From the NCBI GenBank assembly GCA_016721825.1, contig JADKHI010000002.1:656745-720744 (forward strand): a stretch of 64,000 nucleotides of DNA. The letters are read 5' to 3'. Below, one piece after another: positions 17,201 to 25,091 of the stretch (its first letter is position 1; every line of letters begins with the position of its first letter). The notes below the pieces were generated by a model, which did no database searches, was not told the DNA's origin, and saw only the letters and a program-made list of their open reading frames with translations. The position numbers and the translations under genes are program-made. The stretch is from Flavobacteriales bacterium. GTDB taxonomy: Bacteria > Bacteroidota > Bacteroidia > Flavobacteriales_F > PHOS-HE28.

Positions 17201-19017
17201 ATGCCGACGTGATCTTCACCACCACGGGCAACACGACCTGCCCGCCCGACACCGAGTTAGTGCACATTACCCTGCCGAACAGCTTCCAAGGGGCCACTAT
17301 CACCACCAGCCCGGCCTGTTCCAACGCCAGCACCGGCAGCGCCTTCTACAGCCCGGCCACCCCTGGCCTCAGCTACCAGTGGAGCACCGTGCCGGTTCAG
17401 ACCACGCCCAACATCACCGGTCTTGCGGCGGGCAGCTACACGGTGGAAGTGACCGACGCCTACGGTTGCGACACCGTGATGATCGCTTCCGTGACCGCCC
17501 CCCCTGCCTTGGTGGCCAGCAACATCACGACCACACAACCCAGTTGTTTCGGTGGAAGCAACGGTTCCGCGCTCGTGACCGTGACCGGCGGAACGCCCGG
17601 CTACACCTACCAGTGGAGCGCGAACGCAGGCGGCCACAACACCCCCCCGGCATCCAACCTTGGCACGGGCACCTTCATCGTGGTAGTGGTGGATGCGGCC
17701 GGGTGCATCGCCCAAGGCAGTGTAATGCTGGCCTCTCCCCCAGCCATCACACTGGCCGCGCAAGTGCCTGATACCGCCTGCATCAATGCACCGGTGCTGC
17801 TGACCGCACAGGCAGCAGGTGGACAGGGCAACTACCAGATCCAGTGGGTCGGCATCGGCTACGGCTCGCCTGTGACCTACTCCTTCCCCGCTTCGCAGAA
17901 CGTGCAGGTCACGGTGACCGATGGAGCAGGTTGCCAAGGCCCGACGCTGACCTTCCCGCTCACCGTGCTGAACCTGGCCACGGCCGTCCTTGCGCCCTAC
18001 GGCGGTGGCATCTACTGCCCCGGCACTATGGCCACCATCGGCGCTACGGTGAACAACTACCCCGGAACGGTCACCTTCACCTGGCCAGAGCTGAACCTCA
18101 CGGGCCCCGGTCCCTTCAACGTGGCCGTTACCGGCAACCAGAGCTACACGGTGATCGCCAGCAACGGCTGTGGCCAATCGCTCACAGGACTGGTCAACAT
18201 CACCATGGAAGTGCCGCCAACGGTGACGCTTCCGCCGGTGATCGCGGAAGGCTGTTCGCCCCTGACGGTGACCATGCCCGACAGCCTGACCACCGAGCCG
18301 GTGACCTACCTCTGGGACTTCGGTGACGGAACCACGGGCGGTGGCGCTGGTGCGGTGCATACCTACACGACGGCAGGCACCTACACCGTCTCGCTGATCG
18401 TGACCACCCCGAACGGTTGCTCGGCTCCTGCAGCCAACACGGGGCTGGTGATCGTACACCCCTCGCCCACTGCGGACTTCAGCGCTTCGCCCTGGAGCAC
18501 CACCTTCGACTCGCCCACCATCCAGTTCACCGAGCTGGCGGGTGCCGGCATCACCAACTACGCGTGGACCTTCGGTGACGGTGGCACGGGCGCGGGCACC
18601 ACGCCTTCGCACACCTACGACGACATCGGCACCTTCGAAGTGGAACTGATGGTGACCGACGGCAACGGCTGTACCGGTTCAGTGTCGCACGATGTGCAGA
18701 TCCTGCCGAACTACGACATCACCATCCCCAACGCCTTCACGCCCAACCCCAACGGCGGCAGCGGTGGCGGCTACGACCCGAACGACCTGGGCAACGACGT
18801 GTTCTACCCCTTCGTGAAGTTCGTGAAGGACTTCAAGATGCGGATCTACAACCGCTGGGGCGAGCTGGTGTTCGAGAGCAACGACGTGCTGCTGGGCTGG
18901 GACGGTTACTACCGCGGGCAGTTGAGCCAGCAGGACGTGTATGTCTACCAGATGTGGATCCGCTTCGTTGACGACAAGGAGATCGAGCGGAAAGGCGACC
19001 TCACTCTATTCCGATAA
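14212..19017 (+). CDS. SprB-repeat/PKD adhesin with T9SS type B (gliding motility-associated) C-terminal domain
   Basis: A 1601-residue surface protein. A signal peptide (MKRILTISLLILLAAFHAQA) is followed by a start domain with THISGGEIYYDC, typical of this class. SprB-type modules (GGTxPYxYxWSNG...GTYTVxVTDxNGC) run through the middle, with three 717-bp composite repeats (residues 464 to about 1180). Two PKD domains follow (DFGDGTTGG near 1365 and TFGDGGTGA near 1450), then the ~100-residue CHU_C/type B sorting domain (IPNAFTPNPNG...MRIYNRWGELVF...GWDGYYRG). It should be exported by T9SS and attached to the cell surface for adhesion or gliding. A PorP/SprF-family gene follows after 3 bases, the normal partner for type B cargo. 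Confidence 0.93.
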   Translation: MKRILTISLLILLAAFHAQATHISGGEIYYDCLGNNQYRVTLIIYRDCAGVNLDPSFDATFSSPCDTFTVQVNTPNGVELSQLCGQQLPNSSCNGGNLPGIQQYTYTTVVTLPPCDFWTISWSLSNRNGAIANLQTPNQTQMYVQATLNNTVDACDDSPQFTGIASPFVCLNYPVTYSLGAYDTDGDSLTYTLIGAMGQGQALLPYVNPYSGTQPITGLVLDPQTGLLSFTPTQQGNWVVVVQVNEYDTLGNLIGTVMRDMQFVAYPCSNVPPNAASGSITNVNGNAVITGSNEIEVCESGSVCFNMVINDVNTNNVLDAVSNITSVLPGATFSFTGTNPITCTVCWTGSNGTAGYYPFTINVDDGACPIPGIQTYAYTIHVIDGVFINVQTTDASCQGVNNGSAAVSVFDGTAPYQYNWGSLPFNTALITTGAGTYQVQVTDANGCVSAPATAIINAPAPPTANAGPDLVVCQGAYPITLNGAVGNAASGNWSGGAGSYTGSGTNVSYTPSAGEIAAGGVDLMLTAVSSTACPNATDMVHISLSNSFVNANVSGTNATCFGTANGTATYTPVLPGLTYQWSTSPVQNTPTATGLGAGTYSVTVVDALGCNNTETVTITQPQALAVANLQVVNETCAGQGNGSATLTMTGGTQPYNYVWSNGTSSSGIVAGAGTYTVIITDSNGCAPVNTTAVIGTTSQNPTANAGPDLIACQGTQAVALNGSITNAASGGWSGGAGNYSGTGTNVLYTPSPGEVAAGSATLTLTAVSGFGCPTATDVAVINISNSFLSSSVTGTNATCNGIATGSAAYSPVLPGVTYQWSTNPIQTTPTAIGLGAGSYVLTATDALGCSIALPVTITQPQALTIASLQVVNETCAGQGNGSAGIAMVGGTMPYSYLWSNGATTPSITAGAGTYNVSVTDANGCAPVNATAVINAAGQPNIASAGPDLVACQGAYPIGLQATVVNATGGQWSGAGQFFGGGLNVQYTPTNGERMAGYADVIFTTTGNTTCPPDTELVHITLPNSFQGATITTSPACSNASTGSAFYSPATPGLSYQWSTVPVQTTPNITGLAAGSYTVEVTDAYGCDTVMIASVTAPPALVASNITTTQPSCFGGSNGSALVTVTGGTPGYTYQWSANAGGHNTPPASNLGTGTFIVVVVDAAGCIAQGSVMLASPPAITLAAQVPDTACINAPVLLTAQAAGGQGNYQIQWVGIGYGSPVTYSFPASQNVQVTVTDGAGCQGPTLTFPLTVLNLATAVLAPYGGGIYCPGTMATIGATVNNYPGTVTFTWPELNLTGPGPFNVAVTGNQSYTVIASNGCGQSLTGLVNITMEVPPTVTLPPVIAEGCSPLTVTMPDSLTTEPVTYLWDFGDGTTGGGAGAVHTYTTAGTYTVSLIVTTPNGCSAPAANTGLVIVHPSPTADFSASPWSTTFDSPTIQFTELAGAGITNYAWTFGDGGTGAGTTPSHTYDDIGTFEVELMVTDGNGCTGSVSHDVQILPNYDITIPNAFTPNPNGGSGGGYDPNDLGNDVFYPFVKFVKDFKMRIYNRWGELVFESNDVLLGWDGYYRGQLSQQDVYVYQMWIRFVDDKEIERKGDLTLFR
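15601..17740 (+). repeat. Three tandem 717-bp composite repeats within the adhesin gene
   Basis: Copies start at 15601, 16318 and 17035, each at an A-N/S-AGPDL motif, with exact 717-base spacing (239 codons). Each copy holds one AGPDLxxCQG module followed by two SprB-like modules. Copies 1 and 2 are closest (shared TQPQAL and VNETCAGQGNGS motifs); copy 3 is more diverged and ends near 17740. This is domain duplication in frame, likely prone to copy-number change. Confidence 0.85.
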
Positions 19018-19020
19018 CCC

Positions 19021-20022
19021 ATGCGCACACGACTCCTCCTTACCGGAACCGTGCTGATGTCAATGGGCCTGCGTGTGCAGGCACAGGACCCGCAGCTCTC
19101 CCAGTTCTATGCGGCGCCCATGTACCTGAACCCCGCGTTGACGGGCAACACCTTCCAGGACCGCATCGCGCTGAACTACCGCATCCAATGGCCGGGCATC
19201 GCGCCGGGCTACGAGACCTACGCGGTGGCCTATGACCACAACAACGCCAAGGCGCACAGCGGCTACGGCTTCATGGTGATGCACGACGAGGCCGGCAGCA
19301 ACAGCCTTGCCTTCACCCACATCGGCGCCAGTTACAGCTACGAGGCGCGCATCAACCACTCCAATGCCATCCGTTTCGGCATGCGCCTGGGCTACACCAC
19401 GCGGCAGTTCGACATGGGCAGCTTCCTCTTCGCCGACCAGGTGATCCGCGACGGTGCGCCCACAACGCTTGAACCCGTGCTTGTGCAACGCACGAGCTAC
19501 TTCGATGCCAGCATGGGCGCCATGTACTACGGCGAACACGTTTGGTTGGGCGCCTCCTTCAGCCACATCAACCGCCCGCAACAGACCCTGTTGGTGAGCG
19601 GCGACACCCGCCTTCCTGTGCGCACCAGCATCCACACCGGCTACCGTATCGCCATGGACGACCGGTCGATGGCACGCACCAAGAGCACCTTCAACATCGC
19701 CGCGCACTACAAGGCGCAGCAGGACTGGGACCAACTGGACCTCGGGGTCTACATCGACCACAATCCGCTGATGGCGGGGCTATGGTACCGCGGTCTGCCC
19801 GGTGTGAAAGCTTACGAGCCCGGTTACCCCAACCACGACGCCGTGATCCTGATGGCCGGTTTCCAGACGCAGAAGCAGCTCCGCATCATCTATAGCTACG
19901 ACATCACCATCAGCTGGCAGGGGGTGAAGACCGGTGGCGCGCACGAGATCAGCCTCACCTATGAGTGGCCCGCACGGCACAAGAACCGCAAGTTCCACAT
20001 GGTGCCGTGCCCGAAGTTCTGA
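19021..20022 (+). CDS. PorP/SprF family type IX secretion protein
   Basis: A 333-residue outer membrane beta-barrel protein with signal peptide (ending GLRVQAQD) and the family start DPQLSQFYAAPMYLNPALTGN. Members of this family pair with type B T9SS cargo such as SprB and help secretion or surface attachment. It lies 3 bases after the adhesin gene, so the two form an operon and function together. The C-terminal strands (SYDITISWQGVKTGGAHEISL) fit the family. Confidence 0.93.
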   Translation: MRTRLLLTGTVLMSMGLRVQAQDPQLSQFYAAPMYLNPALTGNTFQDRIALNYRIQWPGIAPGYETYAVAYDHNNAKAHSGYGFMVMHDEAGSNSLAFTHIGASYSYEARINHSNAIRFGMRLGYTTRQFDMGSFLFADQVIRDGAPTTLEPVLVQRTSYFDASMGAMYYGEHVWLGASFSHINRPQQTLLVSGDTRLPVRTSIHTGYRIAMDDRSMARTKSTFNIAAHYKAQQDWDQLDLGVYIDHNPLMAGLWYRGLPGVKAYEPGYPNHDAVILMAGFQTQKQLRIIYSYDITISWQGVKTGGAHEISLTYEWPARHKNRKFHMVPCPKF

Positions 20023-20024
20023 TC

Positions 20025-20122
20025 GAGACCACAGAGGCGCAGAGGCACAGGGTTCACTGAGAGGAACGCGGGTTGTGCAATCAACTCCGTGTTGCTCTGT
20101 GGCTTGGTGTCTCTGTGGTCTC
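20025..20122. repeat. Long imperfect inverted repeat built on GAGACCACAGAG
   Basis: GAGACCACAGAG (20025-20036) is exactly complementary to CTCTGTGGTCTC (20111-20122), and pairing continues imperfectly inward for about 15 more bases. The element fills the space between the convergent porP-like and argS genes. It probably acts as a bidirectional terminator. The ACAGAGGC-type wording is typical of dispersed intergenic repeats seen in environmental genomes. Confidence 0.75.
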
Positions 20123-20124
20123 TT

Positions 20125-21957
20125 CTACATCCGCTCAGGCACCTCGATGCCCAGGCACCACATGGCTTTCTTCAGGACTTTAGCTACATCGATACTCAAG
20201 TTGTGCCTGAACAACTTCTTCCGTCCATCTTCTTCCTTTAGCACAGGTACGGCCTGATAGAAACTGTTGTAAGCCTTTGCTATTTCGTAGGCGTGATTGG
20301 CAAGTATGGAGGGATCCAACTTATCTGCCGACTCAAGGAGCGCAGAGGGTGTGTGATGCAGACGCTTTAAAAGCTCCTTTTCCAAAGGCTGCAATTGATC
20401 TGACGTAGTACTTGGTTGCCACGCAAACTGAATCTCCGCTTCTGGAAATTTCAGACTTCCAGTCCATACACCAGCCATCACTCTTCTATTCAACGACCTG
20501 ATCCGCGCGTAGGTGTACTGGATGAAAGGGCCGGTGTGCCCCTGTAGGTCGATGCTGGCGGCGGGGTCGAAGAGCATGCGCTTCTTCGGGTCCACTTTCA
20601 GCAGGTAGTACTTCAAGGCGGCAAGACCGATCATCTCATACAGGTCCTTCTTCTCCTTTTCCGAGAAGTCGTCGAGCTTGCTGAGCTGTTCGCCCATGGC
20701 GCGGGCCTCGTTCACCACCTCTTCGATCAGGTCGTCGGCGTCCACCACGGTGCCTTCGCGGCTCTTCATCTTGCCACTGGGCAGGTCCACCATGCCGTAG
20801 CTCAGGTGGTGAAGTTCGCTGGCCCACGGGAAGCCGAGTTTCTTAAGGATGATGAAGAGGACCTTGAAGTGGTAGTCCTGCTCGTTGCCCACCGTGTAGA
20901 TGAGCTGCGAGAGACCGGGATACTCCTCAAAGCGCTTGATCGCCGTGCCGATGTCCTGCGTCATGTACACGCTGGTGCCATCGCGGCGCAGCAGCACCTT
21001 CTCATCCAGGCCTTCGGGGGTGTTGTCCACCCACACGGCGCCGTCCTTCTCGTAGAAGACGCCCTTCTCCAAGCCCTTCAGCACGTCCTCCTTGCCCAGC
21101 ACGTAGGTCTGGCTCTCGTAGTAGTTCTTGTCGAACTCCGGAACGTTCATCGCCTTGAAGGTCTCGCGGAAACCTTCGTAGACCCAGCCGTTCATGGTCG
21201 ACCACAGGGCACGCACTTCAGCGAAGTTGGCTTCCCACTTGCGCAGCATCTCCTGGGCTTCCAGCAGGATCGGAGCTTCCTTCTCGGCCTGCTCTTTGGG
21301 CTTTCCTCCTGCTTCCTGCTCTTGCACCTGCCGCTTGAGCTCCTTGTCGAACTCCACGTAGTACTTGCCCACGAGCTTGTCGCCCTTCAGCCCGCTGCTC
21401 TGGGGTGTTTCGCCATTGCCGAACTTCTGCCAGGCCACCATGCTCTTGCAAATGTGGATGCCGCGGTCATTGACCACCTGCACCCGCACCACTTCGTTGC
21501 CGGCGCTTTCCAGGATGCGGCTGACGCTGTGGCCCAGGAAGATGTTCCGCATGTGGCCCAGGTGCAGTGGCTTGTTGGTGTTGGGCGAAGCGTACTCCAC
21601 CATCACCTTCTTTCCGGTGGAAGGCAAGGCGAGGATGTCGCGCGTGCCCGCCTCTTGCAGGAAGCCCAGCCAATAGCTGTCCGCGATCACCAGGTTGAGA
21701 AAGCCCTTGATCACGTTGAAGCGCGCCACCACGGGTTCTTCCCGCGCGAGGAACTCACCGATGGCCGTGGCAGTGGCCTCCGGGGCCTTACCGCTGAGCT
21801 TCAGGAATGGGAACACGTTCATGGTCACGTCCCCCTCGAACTCGGGGCGCGTCGGCTGGAAGCCGATCTGCTTCAGTGCCACCTCAGCGTTGAAAAGCTC
21901 TTGGAATGCGCGCTGCACGGCCAGTTCGAGCCGCGCCTGCAAGGGGTCCGTCATCAT
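20125..21957 (-). CDS. argS: Arginyl-tRNA synthetase
   Basis: A class I aminoacyl-tRNA synthetase of 610 residues that charges tRNA-Arg. The N-terminal additional domain is followed by SPNTNKPLHLGHMRN (HIGH motif as HLGH), the catalytic Rossmann fold with insertions, and a KMSKS-like GKMKSREGTVV. The C-terminal anticodon-binding domain carries QYTYARIRSL. It is the last gene of a minus-strand operon with ctlX and arginase, 24 bases after ctlX. The last ~390 bases (20125-20520) are noticeably AT-richer than the rest of the gene, though the protein stays full length. Confidence 0.95.
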   Translation of the reverse strand: MMTDPLQARLELAVQRAFQELFNAEVALKQIGFQPTRPEFEGDVTMNVFPFLKLSGKAPEATATAIGEFLAREEPVVARFNVIKGFLNLVIADSYWLGFLQEAGTRDILALPSTGKKVMVEYASPNTNKPLHLGHMRNIFLGHSVSRILESAGNEVVRVQVVNDRGIHICKSMVAWQKFGNGETPQSSGLKGDKLVGKYYVEFDKELKRQVQEQEAGGKPKEQAEKEAPILLEAQEMLRKWEANFAEVRALWSTMNGWVYEGFRETFKAMNVPEFDKNYYESQTYVLGKEDVLKGLEKGVFYEKDGAVWVDNTPEGLDEKVLLRRDGTSVYMTQDIGTAIKRFEEYPGLSQLIYTVGNEQDYHFKVLFIILKKLGFPWASELHHLSYGMVDLPSGKMKSREGTVVDADDLIEEVVNEARAMGEQLSKLDDFSEKEKKDLYEMIGLAALKYYLLKVDPKKRMLFDPAASIDLQGHTGPFIQYTYARIRSLNRRVMAGVWTGSLKFPEAEIQFAWQPSTTSDQLQPLEKELLKRLHHTPSALLESADKLDPSILANHAYEIAKAYNSFYQAVPVLKEEDGRKKLFRHNLSIDVAKVLKKAMWCLGIEVPERM

Positions 21958-21981
21958 GCCGCGAAGATCGCGTTTGAACGA

Positions 21982-22941
21982 CTATGCCCCTAGTGCTTGG
22001 AGGAAGTTCTCCGCGAGCATGCAACGCACACTACCGCCGCCCACGGTCTCGATCGTGGGGATGGCCACCGGCACCAGCTGCCCATGCCGCTCCAAGGCGA
22101 TCCGCTGCTCAGGCTTCAGGGCGTTGAAGGCGGTCTCGGAGAGGAAGATGAAGGAAGCGGCGAGCGACGAGTTGGCCAGCGGCGAGTTAAGACCCGTACC
22201 CTGTAGCTGCAGCATGTTGCCTACGTACCGGTGCATCTGATCGAGCGAGATGGGGATGACCTCCTTGCCGGCGCGTTCAAGTTCGGCGCGCACATCCTCG
22301 CGGTCCACGGGATAGGGCATGGCCTCGAAGCAGACCACCGCGAAGCCCTCGCCGATGCTCATGACCACGTTGGTATGGTACACGGGTTGGCCGGTGAGCG
22401 TACCGTCCATGGTGGCCAGGAAGGGGACCTGATGCCCGTCCATGACACCGCACCACACGTTGAGCGCCCGTTCGGAGGAGCGGGGTGAAAGCGCGGCATA
22501 GGCGACGTTCCGCTCCCGGTCCAAAACCAGGCTGCCGGTGCCTTCAAGGTAGCGTTCGTCCTGTTCCAGCGCGGTGAGGTCGGCCATGCGGCGCACATGG
22601 AAACCTTCGCGTTCCAAGGTGTCATCGAAAGCGCGATCGCGTTCGGCGCGGCGGCTGGGCGTACACATGGGGTAGAGCACCACCGAACCATCGGCATGGG
22701 TGCTGAACCAGTTGTTGGGGAACACGGCGTTGGGCGCCTCCGGATCGATCGGGTCCAACACGGTGGTGCCGATGCCACAGCGATCCAAGGCATGCAACAA
22801 GGCATCGAACTCTTCAGCGGCCTGTTTCCGTATGTCGGGGTCGTTCAGCAGCTGTTGAAACCCGTTGCTTGCCGCCGTCTCCGGGTCGAAGCCGAAGCCC
22901 GTGGGCCGGATCAGGATGACGCGTGAAGCTACTTGGCCCAT
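21982..22941 (-). CDS. ctlX: Citrulline utilization hydrolase, CtlX family
   Basis: A 319-residue guanidino-group-modifying enzyme of the amidinotransferase/DDAH superfamily. Recognition comes from ILIRPTGFGFDPETAASNGFQ-like start, PNAVFPNNWFSTH, and the C-terminal GGGSVRCMLAE with the catalytic Cys. The catalytic His is expected in the VYHTNVVMS strand. CtlX members are linked to citrulline breakdown. The gene lies 36 bases downstream of arginase and 24 bases upstream of argS on the same strand, which fits arginine/citrulline metabolism. Confidence 0.9.
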   Translation of the reverse strand: MGQVASRVILIRPTGFGFDPETAASNGFQQLLNDPDIRKQAAEEFDALLHALDRCGIGTTVLDPIDPEAPNAVFPNNWFSTHADGSVVLYPMCTPSRRAERDRAFDDTLEREGFHVRRMADLTALEQDERYLEGTGSLVLDRERNVAYAALSPRSSERALNVWCGVMDGHQVPFLATMDGTLTGQPVYHTNVVMSIGEGFAVVCFEAMPYPVDREDVRAELERAGKEVIPISLDQMHRYVGNMLQLQGTGLNSPLANSSLAASFIFLSETAFNALKPEQRIALERHGQLVPVAIPTIETVGGGSVRCMLAENFLQALGA

Positions 22942-22977
22942 ATGCCCACGTGGTCATATCCGCATGTGCCCATGCCT

Positions 22978-23916
22978 CTAGCGGTTCCGCAGAATGTGGA
23001 ACAGCGGCTCCAGCACCGTCAGCACCTTCTCAGCCATGGCGTTGTTGGAATCCAGCGCGGGGTTGATCTCCACCACATCGAGGGTGGCGGTCTTGGGGTC
23101 ATTGCACAGGCCGGACAGCAGTCCACTTGCCTCCTCTAGGAACAGTCCATCGGGGACCGGGGTTCCGGTGCCGACGGAGATGCTGGGGTCGAGGCTGTCC
23201 ACATCGAAGCTCACGTGGATCTTGTCGCAGGCGGCCAGGTGGGCCTGGGTCTCGCGCACGATCGCCTCTGCGCCACGCTCGCGCACGTCCTTCACTGTGA
23301 TCACCTTGATGCCGTGCTCCTTGATGATCGCCTCCTCTTCGGGCTCGTAGTCGCGCAGGCCGATGAAGACGAGGTCGCTGGGCTTCAGCTTGGGTCCGTT
23401 CACACCGATCTTCCGCAGCCGGTCCCAGGTGTCCATGGTGAACACGCGGGGTCGGTTCTTGCCCTTCTTCTCAATGCTCATCAGCAGCGAGAGGGGCATG
23501 CCGTGCACGTTGCCGCTGGGGGTGGTCCAGGGGGTGTGCAGGTCGGCGTGGGCATCGATCCACACCACGCCGAGGCGCTCGTTGGGGAAGGCCATCTTGG
23601 TACCCGACACCGAGCCGATGGCGATTGAATGATCGCCTCCAACAACAATAGGGAACACGTTGTTCCTGAGGAACTTGTAAACCTCGTACGCCAGATCCGA
23701 TTCAAAACGGATCAGACCGTCGATGTGGTGGGCGTTCGGGGAGCGGTCGTCCTCGTAGAGCACGTCGTTCTCGTCGCGCAGGATGCTCTCCTCGGCATGG
23801 CCGAAGAGCTCGCTGCCTTGCTTCCATGCCGCCACCCTCAGCGCCGCCATGCCCATGCTGGCGCCGCGCTTGCCCGCCCCGATCTCCGAGGCAGCTTCGA
23901 TCAATCGTACTTCCAT
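22978..23916 (-). CDS. Arginase family protein
   Basis: A 312-residue ureohydrolase. The two-manganese site is complete: GGDHS, DAHADLHTP and SFDVDSLDPS. The substrate-loop region TPVPDGLFLEEA and the C-terminal VEINPALD motif fit arginase rather than agmatinase (inferred). It converts arginine to ornithine and urea in the cytoplasm. It heads a likely operon with ctlX and argS, so arginine turnover and arginyl-tRNA charging are co-expressed. Confidence 0.92.
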   Translation of the reverse strand: MEVRLIEAASEIGAGKRGASMGMAALRVAAWKQGSELFGHAEESILRDENDVLYEDDRSPNAHHIDGLIRFESDLAYEVYKFLRNNVFPIVVGGDHSIAIGSVSGTKMAFPNERLGVVWIDAHADLHTPWTTPSGNVHGMPLSLLMSIEKKGKNRPRVFTMDTWDRLRKIGVNGPKLKPSDLVFIGLRDYEPEEEAIIKEHGIKVITVKDVRERGAEAIVRETQAHLAACDKIHVSFDVDSLDPSISVGTGTPVPDGLFLEEASGLLSGLCNDPKTATLDVVEINPALDSNNAMAEKVLTVLEPLFHILRNR

Positions 23917-24076
23917 GCATAGCCCGGAAAAGGGCGTCCAAAGGTAGGTGGGGCGTCAAGCAGCCTCTTCCTTGGACCCGTTCCGTCATGCACGGTAGGC
24001 TGTGGACTGACGGCGAGGCTTTCGGGGAACCCTGTGGGCCTCAGGCTCGTAGACAAGGGACTTTTCGCCCAAGAAC

Positions 24077-24793
24077 ATGAACCGACTTCCTTTCCGTACC
24101 ACACTTGTCCTGCTGTTGGCCACTGGACTGACCGTGATCCTGAACGGCTGCGGACAGGACCTGCTGAACCGCAAGGTGACCGAAGGGATCATCGAGTATG
24201 CTCTCAGCTTTCCGGAGTACGACCCCAACGGCATGATGGCCAACATGTTACCGGAGAAGACCACCCTCTCCTTCACCCCTGAGAAACAGGTGGCGGAACT
24301 GAGCGCCGGCATGGGCGTGTTCAAGACCAGCATGATCGCGAACAACGACACCAAGCAGCTCGACTACCACCTGAGCGTAATGAGCAAGAAGCTGGTGGCC
24401 AACCTGCACCCACGCGACCTGCACATTTTCAACGCCGATTGCGAGCCGATCTCCATTCTGTACACCACCGCCGTTGACACCGTGGCAGGCTATCCCTGCA
24501 AAAAGGCCATCGCCATCTTCCCTGGGCTGGACCAACCGGAGATAGAGATCTGGTACACCGACCGCATCGAAGTGAAGGACCCCAACTGGTTCGGCCCCTT
24601 CAGCGAGATCCCCGGCGTGCTGCTGCGCTACGAGCTGGTGCAGTACGGTATGCGCATGCGCCTGGATGCCACCACGGTAACGGTGGGACCGGTCGACCTG
24701 GCGAAGTTCGCAGCGAAGGACAACTACCAGAACGTTTCGCCCGAGGCGCTGCACAAGGAGCTGGAAGAGGTGCTGGGCACCTTCACGATGTAA
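24077..24793 (+). CDS. Putative lipoprotein, unknown family
   Basis: A 238-residue exported protein with the N-terminus MNRLPFRTTLVLLLATGLTV and a lipobox-like LNGC near residue 25. The mature part has several beta-strand-like segments, AGYPCKKAIA and EIEIWYTDRIEV, which resemble the GLPGLI-type proteins of Bacteroidota in layout, but the match is not firm. No catalytic motif is visible. It is divergent from the arginase operon and upstream of ftsK without close spacing. Confidence 0.7.
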   Translation: MNRLPFRTTLVLLLATGLTVILNGCGQDLLNRKVTEGIIEYALSFPEYDPNGMMANMLPEKTTLSFTPEKQVAELSAGMGVFKTSMIANNDTKQLDYHLSVMSKKLVANLHPRDLHIFNADCEPISILYTTAVDTVAGYPCKKAIAIFPGLDQPEIEIWYTDRIEVKDPNWFGPFSEIPGVLLRYELVQYGMRMRLDATTVTVGPVDLAKFAAKDNYQNVSPEALHKELEEVLGTFTM

Positions 24794-24989
24794 TACCGCC
24801 CCGCGAAGCGGACCCGCCTGATCTGCTTGCTCTTTTCCCGCATGGCTTCTCCAAGGAGGTCCTCCCGTAGGCCCCGCTACGCAACGACCTGCTTGTATCG
24901 CCCTGCGGAAAAATAGCGGCGCATCTTTCGTCGCCTCCGCTTCGCGGAACGGCACGGCCAACTGTCCACTACCTACCGTTGATAATAGG

Positions 24990-25024
24990 CCGGGCGCCTG
25001 GGACGTTGCTCCCTCGGCGCCCGG
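24990..25024. terminator. Strong hairpin upstream of ftsK
   Basis: CCGGGCGCC (24990-24998) and GGCGCCCGG (25016-25024) form a 9-bp perfect GC stem. It lies after the lipoprotein gene and overlaps the spacer of the ftsK promoter candidate. It may end upstream transcription or influence promoter use. Confidence 0.5.
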
Positions 25025-25033
25025 ATACTTTTG
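25006..25033 (+). promoter_or_regulatory. Bacteroidota-type promoter for ftsK
   Basis: TTG (25006-25008) and TACTTTTG (25026-25033) match the -33 and TAnnTTTG -7 elements, with a 17-base spacer. Transcription would begin near 25040, leaving a short leader before the GTG starts at 25053 or 25092. Confidence 0.55.
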
Positions 25034-25091
25034 GTCGCACCTCGCGCGCGCCGTGCATCTGCTGCGCGTGTGGGTAATTCCCCCGACCACC

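Noticed and set aside
20806..21993. 395-codon plus-strand frame opposite argS
   Set aside because: Antisense shadow; argS motifs are intact on the minus strand.
24794..24989. Search for a gene between the lipoprotein and ftsK
   Set aside because: No open frame with start and plausible product on either strand; only the hairpin and promoter downstream.
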